A stretch of 64,000 nucleotides of DNA, from assembly GCF_020740795.1 (NCBI RefSeq), contig NC_067285.1:15616001-15680000 (forward strand), given 5' to 3'. The notes below the pieces were generated by a model that made no database searches, had not been told where the DNA came from, and was given only the letters and a program-made list of their open reading frames with translations. The position numbers were made by a program, and so were the translations under genes. Of this stretch, positions 61,501 through 64,000 are shown one piece after another (positions within the stretch are counted from its first letter, which is position 1; each line of letters starts with the position of its first letter). The stretch comes from Apus apus. Taxonomy: Eukaryota; Chordata; Aves; Apodiformes; Apodidae.

Positions 61501-64000
61501 AATTGAGGGGACAGCTACAGGAGATGAAATCAAAAGTGCAGTTTCTTGAACTGGTGAAGAAATACATGCAGGCAAGTCAGACTTTATTTTACTTGTGTTT
61601 CATTTGTCATTTCATTGCTACATCTGTCTAGTTGGCTGCTCAAGTAATTTCATGAAATGTGAAATGTTTTGAGTCAAAGTGCCAAATCAAGTGGGATCTA
61701 AAAGAATTATTCAAATAGGGTAATTGCTACTAGTATTGTTAAAAAGCAGTTGTCTGAAATGCAATTTGCCTTTAAATCTACTGCATTTTGTGTGAATTTT
61801 CCTCTTTATTTTCCTACACTTTATTTTTTCATGGCTTTGCATCTTTGAGCAGATCATGTGTGCAGAGCAGTGGGGTGTGGAATCCTGTGTGCTGCCAACA
61901 GTCATTCACAACAGGAATACTGACACTGTGGATGTGGCATCTACAGATGAGTCATCGTTGCTTCTTTACTATAAGACGGAGAAACACCCATGTCATAATC
62001 AAAATGGAATAAGAGTTCTGCAGGCTGGTACACCACTTGGTTTAATGGCTTATTTATATTCTAGGTATAGTATATTTTCCACATCCTTAATTAAGAGTGG
62101 GTTGAGGTATAGTTGCTAATTCAGGAAAAAGTAATCTCTGTGATAAATCCTTGTTACTCATCATTGCATACATTCTCCTTTCTTGTATCAGGTTTAATGT
62201 TATTACTGTGAACACTAACTTACAGAAATGGACATGGAAATGGCAAAAGACAGTCTGATAAGAAATAAGCCAAACCACTAACTTTGGATTTGATTAAAAC
62301 TCAAAGCATTTTATAATAAATAAAAAACTAATAACTTTAAACTTTTTTATCCATTATTTATTTGAGGTTTTGCTCTGATAATTACCATGGAACCAAGGCT
62401 TTATGTTACTGCTAGCAGTATAACAATTCTTTAGAATGTGTGATTTGGTAATTCTTAATTAATAGGATCTGGATGTGAAAACACATAGATTCTGTTTTAT
62501 GGGTTTATTGCCCCAGTTCTTGGGGAGTGATCAAGATGCTGGCTTACCTCAGGGCTTAAATGGGGACAAAGATGTTCTTTAATCTTCAGCTAGGGTGAGT
62601 ACAGTGTTGTTTTAAGGTACCTGAGAAAGACCATCAGACTTGTGCCACTGTAGAGGAAGCAACTTCCTCCTGGCTGCTTTGCCCAGCTCATCATGACTCT
62701 GAGACCCAGTTGTTCATCCTTAGTGCTGCTTTTCCTGGTAGTTAATATTTTTGCACAAAGTGCACAAATTGTTTTGGAATCAGAGCTTTCACATTCATCA
62801 GACCCAATCTTTCATGTTTAGCCGTTAAGCCATCAGAGAGACATGACAATTAGCCTGTGTTAACACCTTGAGAATGTGTGTGTATATAGCTGAAAAAATG
62901 AAACATTTATCTTTTATATGTGTATAAGTATATCCTGTTGTTAAAGCAACTACTGCTCTAGCTAAAGCTACAGGAAATATTTTCTTGCTTAAAGTATCTA
63001 GTTCTTATGCTGTTATTATAGTAAAAATCTCCTAAAGCAACATCATGTGGGAGAACAGAAAAAAAATAATAATTGTGTTCTTCCATACTGTTTAGAATTT
63101 AATTTCTGATAATAATGGAGCTGTCAAAGTGGTTCCTCATACAATTGCAAGGAGGGAATTTATTTTTTTTTAACAAATTATGCTCTCAGTGTTGGCAATC
63201 ACAGCATTTGATGTGCAAAAATAAAATAAAAAGGAACCAAGATTTTATGTGGAGCTGGAGAATTCAAAGTCTCTACTAATTCTTGATATTTTGAGGGTGG
63301 TTTTGCTCTTGCTGTAATCTAACACAGTAAGAAATTGTGTTCTTGCTTGTCTGAAGTTTTTCTTGTCTTTCACAGAAATGCATTTCTAGAAGGTTATTTA
63401 CAGCAGTTTCTTTACACATTTCGCTATTTCTGCACACAAGAAGAATTTCTGAAGTTTCTTCTTGATAGAATCAGCAGCACTTTAACCAGGTACAGTAATT
63501 TCCTGTGAAAAATATTGTCAAAGCACAATTGACTTTTCCCCCGAATGGCAAATAGCTGTTTCTGAAAAGAACTACTTAATTAAATTGATTTTTGATGCTT
63601 GTTTTTGTAAGACTCTCTTGACAAATAAGAGTGAAACTAGAGCAAGTGCTTACTTTTTTTTTTTTACTTTTTTTTTTTTTTCCCTCTGAATCTTGAGTCT
63701 TTTTCCAGTCATTCAGTGATGGATTTTAAGTACACCCACAGCTTTGTTTCCGTAGCACCATGGACTCTAGAGACATAAAATGTAATAATTTAAGATTGTA
63801 CGGTCAATACCAAATAGTACTTGTGGTGTTTTCAACACTTATTTTTAAATTGGAATTGGATGTCAATTTTGGTGAAAGAAATGCCTTTTTCTTCTCACCA
63901 GTGCAAGCCTGGATCCTTCCACATCACTTACCAAAATATGTAACCGCAGTTTCTACATCCTTCAGGCTTGGATTGAAGACTGCTACAGTGTAGACTTTGC
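10451..64000 (+). CDS. KNDC1: KNDC1 (v-KIND), two KIND domains plus RasGEF; 22 exons, 3' end outside window
   Basis: This is the gene for very-KIND, a brain-enriched Ras guanine-nucleotide exchange factor. In mammals it links Ras signalling to MAP2 through its second KIND domain and limits dendrite growth. KIND domains are kinase C-lobe folds without an ATP-binding N-lobe, so no kinase activity is expected. The coding exons are 10451-10549, 14276-14474, 17081-17139, 31113-31259, 33252-33369, 33727-34748, 42498-42612, 45638-45709, 45813-45874, 48069-48227, 48578-48655, 49272-49365, 49542-49704, 49794-50629, 50736-50880, 52453-52544, 54427-54830, 61263-61356, 61474-61571, 61853-62064, 63376-63489 and 63902-64000. 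They join without a stop and with matching phases to 1,493 codons plus two bases. The human protein is about 1,750 residues (from memory), so the catalytic RasGEF domain lies beyond the right edge. The start at 10451 has purine -3 and G +4, and an in-frame TAG precedes it at 10406. Confidence 0.95.
12325..12790 (-). mobile_element. CR1 LINE fragment, 5'-truncated, 3' end intact
   Basis: Read on the minus strand, this is the 3' part of a CR1 non-LTR retrotransposon. It ends in two copies of the 8-bp motif (CATAGAAT on the + strand, 12325-12340) typical of CR1 tails. The C-terminal part of the ORF2 reverse-transcriptase protein remains open on the minus strand down to its natural stop near 12406, including [11 protein letters not shown] and [19 protein letters not shown]. 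The 5' end is lost near 12790, as is usual for CR1 copies. The preserved frame suggests a fairly young copy. It is not an autonomous element. Confidence 0.93.
12961..12982. repeat. T16-C6 homopolymer junction
   Basis: Sixteen T are followed by six C and then ACAA. A very similar T-C6-ACAA junction occurs at 29088-29114. Such tracts mutate quickly and are prone to length errors in sequencing. Confidence 0.8.
14276..14474 (+). CDS. KNDC1: KNDC1 coding exon 2: KIND1, first part
   Basis: This exon encodes residues 34-99 plus one base. It begins [13 protein letters not shown] and includes [18 protein letters not shown] and [16 protein letters not shown], the first half of a KIND domain. The NGNVCF stretch corresponds to the kinase subdomain VI-VII strand pair, but the catalytic HRD and DFG residues are absent, as expected for KIND. 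It ends in phase 1 at a strong GTAAGT donor. In KIND2 the equivalent sequence is divided over two exons (7 and 8). Confidence 0.95.
14475..17080 (+). other. KNDC1 intron 2 (2.6 kb)
   Basis: This is a phase 1 intron from a GTAAGT donor to a TTTCAAAG acceptor. It is AT-rich, and I see no recognisable repeat family or additional exon in it. Confidence 0.85.
17081..17139 (+). CDS. KNDC1: KNDC1 coding exon 3: KIND1, activation-segment equivalent
   Basis: This exon encodes residues 100-119, [20 protein letters not shown], with the first Asp codon split across intron 2. PPEF corresponds to the APE motif of true kinases (subdomain VIII). It is a short 59-nt exon, phase 1 to 0, with donor GTAAGT. Human KNDC1 as I recall it is nearly identical here. 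Confidence 0.95.
20876..21510 (-). mobile_element. CR1 LINE fragment, 5'-truncated
   Basis: The + strand begins with ATTGGGGTTGGAAGGGACCT, the reverse of a CR1 3' region, and continues into RT C-terminal coding sequence on the minus strand ([37 protein letters not shown]). The coding sequence is broken into two open pieces (20944-21132 and 21260-21574), so there has been a frameshift or indel between them. The terminal 8-bp repeats are eroded. The right boundary is approximate. It is longer at its 5' side than the copy in intron 1. Confidence 0.92.
22943..22970. repeat. (TG)n/(TA)n compound microsatellite
   Basis: A short run of TGTG, TATATATA and TGTGTG lies within intron 3. It is about 28 bp long and imperfect, and is likely polymorphic. 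Confidence 0.8.
24126..24750 (-). mobile_element. CR1 LINE fragment of a second, more diverged subfamily
   Basis: The + strand runs from one CATAGAAT copy (24132-24139) through GAGGCCTTAAAGATCATCTAG and CCTGTTCCAGTGTCTCACCACCCTC to CTGGACTGTAAG, all typical of avian CR1 read in reverse. Its internal sequence differs clearly from the copies at 12325 and 20876 and it carries more coding breaks, which suggests an older or different subfamily. It ends at a T-rich tract near 24750. Confidence 0.9.
29088..29114. repeat. T21-C6 homopolymer junction
   Basis: About 21 T are followed by six C and then ACAAACTGG, within intron 3. It matches the form of the tract at 12961-12982. Confidence 0.8.
31113..31259 (+). 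CDS. KNDC1: KNDC1 coding exon 4: KIND1, C-terminal helices
   Basis: This exon encodes residues 120-168, starting [16 protein letters not shown] and ending [19 protein letters not shown] matches kinase subdomain IX (the D-W-S-G region) and NPENRP matches subdomain XI with its conserved Arg. The exon is 147 nt with phase 0 at both ends, so it could be skipped without a frameshift. The donor (GAG|GTACAA) is weaker than most in this gene. Confidence 0.95.
31260..33251 (+). other. KNDC1 intron 4 (2.0 kb)
   Basis: This is a phase 0 intron that contains a short CR1 remnant (31501-31640). The remainder is AT-rich with no recognised element. Confidence 0.85.
31501..31640 (-). mobile_element. Short old CR1 3'-end remnant
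   Basis: It begins with CATAGAATCACTGAATCG, followed by GGTTGGAAAAGACCTTTTAAG and ACCAAACCATGTCCCTGAGC, the + strand view of an avian CR1 3' end of another subfamily. Only about 120-140 bp can be followed and no coding sequence survives. The right boundary is uncertain. Confidence 0.8.
33252..33369 (+). CDS. KNDC1: KNDC1 coding exon 5: end of KIND1
   Basis: This exon encodes residues 169-207 plus one base. It starts [19 protein letters not shown], the closing helix of KIND1, and continues into [17 protein letters not shown], where the linker begins. The phase is 0 to 1. The acceptor is TTCTGTAG and the donor is GTAACC. Confidence 0.93.
33370..33726 (+). other. KNDC1 intron 5 (357 nt)
   Basis: This is a short phase 1 intron. 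I see nothing in it beyond its splice signals (GTAACC donor, TTTTGTATCTAG acceptor). Confidence 0.88.
33727..34748 (+). CDS. KNDC1: KNDC1 coding exon 6: large linker exon between KIND1 and KIND2
   Basis: This 1,022-nt exon encodes residues 208-548, rich in Ser, Asn, Asp, Glu and Thr with no recognisable fold. A more hydrophobic and basic patch, [19 protein letters not shown] followed by [12 protein letters not shown] (about residues 305-345), looks like a short conserved motif within disorder and may be a partner-binding site. The exon end is set at CAG|GTAGTA because this gives phase 0, exactly what exon 7 needs; the frame stays open for 22 more codons into the intron. The linker seems longer than in human, where KIND2 begins near residue 456 (from memory). 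Confidence 0.88.
34749..42497 (+). other. KNDC1 intron 6 (7.7 kb)
   Basis: This is a phase 0 intron that separates the linker from KIND2. It is AT-rich with no recognised CR1 copy. A 124-codon open frame at 37636-38010 has no domain or splice context and is taken as chance. A small linker exon hidden here cannot be excluded, but the reading frame does not require one. Confidence 0.8.
42498..42612 (+). CDS. KNDC1: KNDC1 coding exon 7: KIND2, first helices
   Basis: This exon encodes residues 549-586 plus one base: [18 protein letters not shown], then [20 protein letters not shown]. It lines up with residues 36-72 of KIND1 ([11 protein letters not shown] and [15 protein letters not shown]). The second KIND domain is the one reported to bind MAP2 in mammals. 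The phase is 0 to 1, with acceptor TTTTTTCCAG and donor GTATGG. Confidence 0.95.
42981..43005. repeat. Short AT inverted repeat
   Basis: TAAGTTT at 42981-42987 is matched by AAACTTA at 42999-43005 around an AT-rich core. It may form a small hairpin, and is probably incidental in AT-rich intron sequence. Confidence 0.5.
43961..43975. repeat. (CA)n microsatellite
   Basis: A short run of about seven CA units lies in intron 7, between exon 7 and the candidate 42-nt exon. Confidence 0.75.
44338..44379 (+). other. KNDC1: Candidate 42-nt cassette exon in KNDC1 intron 7
   Basis: A long pyrimidine tract ending GTTTCCTGCCCTCCTACCAG is followed by 42 open bases and then CAG|GTGAGA, both close to consensus. 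The segment is phase 1 at both ends, which fits intron 7, and would add the 14 residues [14 protein letters not shown] after DYP in KIND2. It contains no stop. I do not recall this insert in mammalian KNDC1, and it would lengthen a loop inside KIND2. It may equally be a chance pseudo-exon. Confidence 0.3.
45638..45709 (+). CDS. KNDC1: KNDC1 coding exon 8: KIND2, strand pair
   Basis: This exon encodes residues 587-610: [18 protein letters not shown] then VAPKAE. It corresponds to [18 protein letters not shown] in KIND1. It is a 72-nt exon with phase 1 at both ends, acceptor TTTTGCAG and donor GTAGAA. Confidence 0.95.
45813..45874 (+). CDS. KNDC1: KNDC1 coding exon 9: KIND2, APE-motif exon
   Basis: This exon encodes residues 611-631, [20 protein letters not shown] plus K. 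The APE motif of kinase subdomain VIII is intact here, whereas KIND1 has PPE. The 62-nt exon, phase 1 to 0, is the counterpart of exon 3. It is separated from exon 8 by an intron of only 103 nt. Confidence 0.95.
45875..48068 (+). other. KNDC1 intron 9 (2.2 kb)
   Basis: This is a phase 0 intron, AT-rich with several T tracts. I see no repeat family or extra exon. Open frames of up to about 126 codons (47079-47459) lack any recognisable domain. Confidence 0.82.
48069..48227 (+). CDS. KNDC1: KNDC1 coding exon 10: KIND2, C-terminal helices
   Basis: This exon encodes residues 632-684, starting [20 protein letters not shown] and ending [16 protein letters not shown]. It is the counterpart of exon 4: IYSVAAVL matches IYSLGATL, and NPEERP matches NPENRP. 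It is 159 nt with phase 0 at both ends. The donor AAG|GTTACT is a poor match to consensus, so alternative splicing is possible. Confidence 0.95.
48228..48577 (+). other. KNDC1 intron 10 (350 nt)
   Basis: This is a short phase 0 intron with a weak GTTACT donor and a TTTTTTATAG acceptor. I see nothing else in it. Confidence 0.87.
48578..48655 (+). CDS. KNDC1: KNDC1 coding exon 11: end of KIND2
   Basis: This exon encodes residues 685-710: [20 protein letters not shown] then NKSVFK. It forms the last helix of KIND2 and matches exon 5 in position (HYLLEQG against SLCEEKL). It is 78 nt, phase 0 at both ends, with a strong GTAAGA donor. Confidence 0.93.
48656..49271 (+). other. KNDC1 intron 11 (616 nt)
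   Basis: This is a phase 0 intron that includes short TTTG repeats (near 48775 and 49170). I see no other element. Confidence 0.87.
49272..49365 (+). CDS. KNDC1: KNDC1 coding exon 12: acidic post-KIND2 linker
   Basis: This exon encodes residues 711-741 plus one base. It begins [17 protein letters not shown] and ends in a Ser/Glu-rich tail. I recognise no domain. The phase is 0 to 1, with acceptor TATTATTAG and donor GTAAGC. Confidence 0.9.
49542..49704 (+). CDS. KNDC1: KNDC1 coding exon 13: hydrophobic and proline-containing linker
   Basis: This exon encodes residues 742-795 plus two bases and contains [20 protein letters not shown]. The SxxKLVAVxGPVP pattern is also in human KNDC1 as I recall it, so this short stretch is probably a conserved motif within the linker. 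The donor GTTAGT is weak, but it is the only one that gives the phase 2 needed by exon 14 (Lys codon AA|A). Confidence 0.87.
49794..50629 (+). CDS. KNDC1: KNDC1 coding exon 14: large linker exon, then start of a conserved block
   Basis: This 836-nt exon encodes residues 796-1074 plus one base. Most of it is Ser/Glu/Asp-rich and probably disordered, with runs such as [13 protein letters not shown]. The last 30 or so residues change character: [20 protein letters not shown], then VLYMG, which is the first half of a conserved block completed by exon 15. The frame remains open into intron 14 for 33 hydrophobic codons if that intron is kept. The phase is 2 to 1, with acceptor CCTTTTCAG and donor GTATGT. 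The preceding intron 13 is only 89 nt. Confidence 0.92.
50736..50880 (+). CDS. KNDC1: KNDC1 coding exon 15: conserved [11 protein letters not shown] block
   Basis: This exon encodes residues 1075-1122 plus two bases: [20 protein letters not shown], then [20 protein letters not shown]. It is compact, hydrophobic and helical in character, and it matches human KNDC1 closely as I recall it, although it lies in neither a KIND nor a RasGEF domain. An internal CAG|GTAGTA at 50849 could act as an earlier donor, but that would remove the conserved VVNG and change the phase. The chosen donor is TG|GTAGGT at 50881. Confidence 0.92.
50881..52452 (+). other. KNDC1 intron 15 (1.6 kb)
   Basis: This is a phase 2 intron, AT-rich. 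I see no repeat family or additional exon in it. Confidence 0.83.
52453..52544 (+). CDS. KNDC1: KNDC1 coding exon 16: short Cys-containing linker
   Basis: This exon encodes residues 1123-1153 plus one base: [20 protein letters not shown], then [11 protein letters not shown]. It was placed by an open 92-nt stretch between a TTTCCAG acceptor and a GTGAGA donor with the required phase change 2 to 1. It lacks a clear domain, so it is somewhat less certain than the domain exons, but without it exons 15 and 17 would not join in frame. Confidence 0.78.
52545..54426 (+). other. KNDC1 intron 16 (1.9 kb)
   Basis: This is a phase 1 intron, AT-rich with no recognised repeat. It ends in a tandem acceptor (TTCAGCAG). 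Confidence 0.83.
54427..54830 (+). CDS. KNDC1: KNDC1 coding exon 17: acidic linker before the coiled coil
   Basis: This exon encodes residues 1154-1288. It begins [14 protein letters not shown] and includes [20 protein letters not shown] and [20 protein letters not shown]. The acceptor is a NAGNAG pair (CAGCAG): using the second AG would drop one Ala without changing the frame. The donor is a strong GTGAGT. The C-terminal part, with aromatic residues and FDSEV, looks better conserved than the first half. Confidence 0.9.
54831..61262 (+). other. KNDC1 intron 17 (6.4 kb)
   Basis: This is a phase 0 intron between the linker and the coiled coil. It is AT-rich with no intact repeat family. A stretch near 57451-57535 looks faintly like a decayed CR1 end. 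I see no extra exon, and the frame does not require one. Confidence 0.8.
57451..57535 (-). repeat. Possible decayed CR1 3' end
   Basis: ACAGAATCATAATGCTTTGACTG and GTTAAAGAAAACC resemble the ACAGAAATCATAGAATGCTTTGGCTTGG and CCTTAAAGATCATC of the CR1 copy at 24126, with many differences. No coding part is left. This may be coincidence. Confidence 0.25.
61263..61356 (+). CDS. KNDC1: KNDC1 coding exon 18: coiled coil, first part
   Basis: This exon encodes residues 1289-1319 plus one base: [20 protein letters not shown], then [11 protein letters not shown]. It is a basic amphipathic helix with regular Leu/Ile spacing, typical of a coiled coil just before the REM domain. The phase is 0 to 1, with acceptor TTTAAACAG and donor GTAAGA. 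Confidence 0.94.
61474..61571 (+). CDS. KNDC1: KNDC1 coding exon 19: coiled coil, second part, with GC donor
   Basis: This exon encodes residues 1320-1352, including [20 protein letters not shown] and ELVKKYMQ, a continued basic coiled coil. No GT donor fits. The exon ends at CAG|GCAAGT, a textbook GC-AG donor with an otherwise perfect consensus, and exon 20 follows in the required phase 0. The intron before it is only 117 nt. Confidence 0.92.
61853..62064 (+). CDS. KNDC1: KNDC1 coding exon 20: start of RasGEF N-terminal (REM) domain
   Basis: This exon encodes residues 1353-1422 plus two bases, from [18 protein letters not shown] through [15 protein letters not shown] to [17 protein letters not shown]. 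The closing LQAGTPxxLMxYL pattern is the typical entry into RasGEF_N, the helical domain that stabilises the catalytic CDC25 domain. The phase is 0 to 2, with acceptor TTTGAGCAG and donor GTATAG. Confidence 0.95.
62065..63375 (+). other. KNDC1 intron 20 (1.3 kb)
   Basis: This is a phase 2 intron. I see no repeat family or further exon in it. Confidence 0.84.
63376..63489 (+). CDS. KNDC1: KNDC1 coding exon 21: REM domain helices
   Basis: This exon encodes residues 1423-1460 plus two bases: [20 protein letters not shown], then [17 protein letters not shown]. FLxTFRxF is the hallmark of RasGEF_N domains. It is a 114-nt exon with phase 2 at both ends, acceptor CTTTCACAG and donor GTACAG. Confidence 0.96.
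63490..63901 (+). other. KNDC1 intron 21 (412 nt)
   Basis: This is a phase 2 intron with two long T runs (about 63652-63681) well upstream of the acceptor. I see nothing else in it. Confidence 0.86.
63902..64000 (+). CDS. KNDC1: KNDC1 coding exon 22 (cut by window edge): REM domain continues
   Basis: This exon encodes residues 1461-1493 plus two bases: [20 protein letters not shown], then [13 protein letters not shown]. The [13 protein letters not shown] segment is typical of the later RasGEF_N helices. No donor occurs before the window ends, so the exon probably continues. The catalytic RasGEF domain, stop codon and poly(A) site are not in view. Confidence 0.93.

Noticed and set aside
1..64000. 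Bacterial-type systems, CRISPR arrays, endogenous retroviral genes, tRNA or rRNA genes
   Set aside because: I found no such signatures by reading both strands. Everything supported is ordinary avian nuclear gene structure with LINE fragments. I looked for miR-202, which lies near KNDC1 in mammals, and did not see it; it would be expected downstream of the window.

Overview
The window is vertebrate nuclear DNA, almost certainly from a bird. It carries four CR1 (chicken-repeat 1) LINE fragments, and three keep the CATAGAAT end motif or the adjoining 'GGTTGGAAGGGACCT'-type 3' sequence typical of birds. It also has a CpG-island promoter and one long, intron-rich gene. There are no bacterial operons, CRISPR arrays or phage genes, and I recognised no RNA genes.

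The window holds one supported gene: KNDC1 (v-KIND / very-KIND, kinase non-catalytic C-lobe domain containing 1), on the + strand. It starts in a CpG island (about 9,755-10,720) and runs off the right edge. I could place 22 coding exons, 10,451 to 64,000. Every intron phase agrees, and together they give 1,493 complete codons plus two bases. The order of the protein is: an acidic N-terminus; KIND domain 1 (exons 2-5, residues about 34-207); a long Ser/Asn/Asp/Glu-rich linker (exon 6); KIND domain 2 (exons 7-11, about 549-710); a second low-complexity linker (exons 12-14); a compact conserved block (exons 14-15, about 1050-1122); another acidic linker (exons 16-17); a basic coiled coil (exons 18-19, about 1289-1352); and the start of the RasGEF N-terminal (REM) domain (exons 20-22). 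The catalytic RasGEF (CDC25) domain and the 3' UTR must lie to the right of the window. In mammals the protein is a neuronal Ras exchange factor whose second KIND domain binds MAP2 and which restrains dendrite growth.

Layout: 1-9,700 is AT-rich intergenic DNA with no gene I can support. 9,755-10,720 is the CpG island with promoter, 5' UTR and exon 1. 10,550-17,080 holds introns 1-2 and exon 2. 17,140-31,112 is a 14-kb intron inside KIND1 with two CR1 fragments. 31,113-34,748 holds exons 4-6. 34,749-42,497 is a 7.7-kb intron. 42,498-54,830 is the exon-dense core. 54,831-61,262 is a 6.4-kb intron. 61,263-64,000 holds the coiled coil and the start of REM.

I did not find a new system. The points most worth checking are a strong, in-frame, unannotated 42-nt candidate exon in intron 7; the matching intron phases of the two KIND domains; a GC-AG intron; a NAGNAG acceptor; two upstream ORFs in the probable 5' UTR; and a conserved block outside the named domains.
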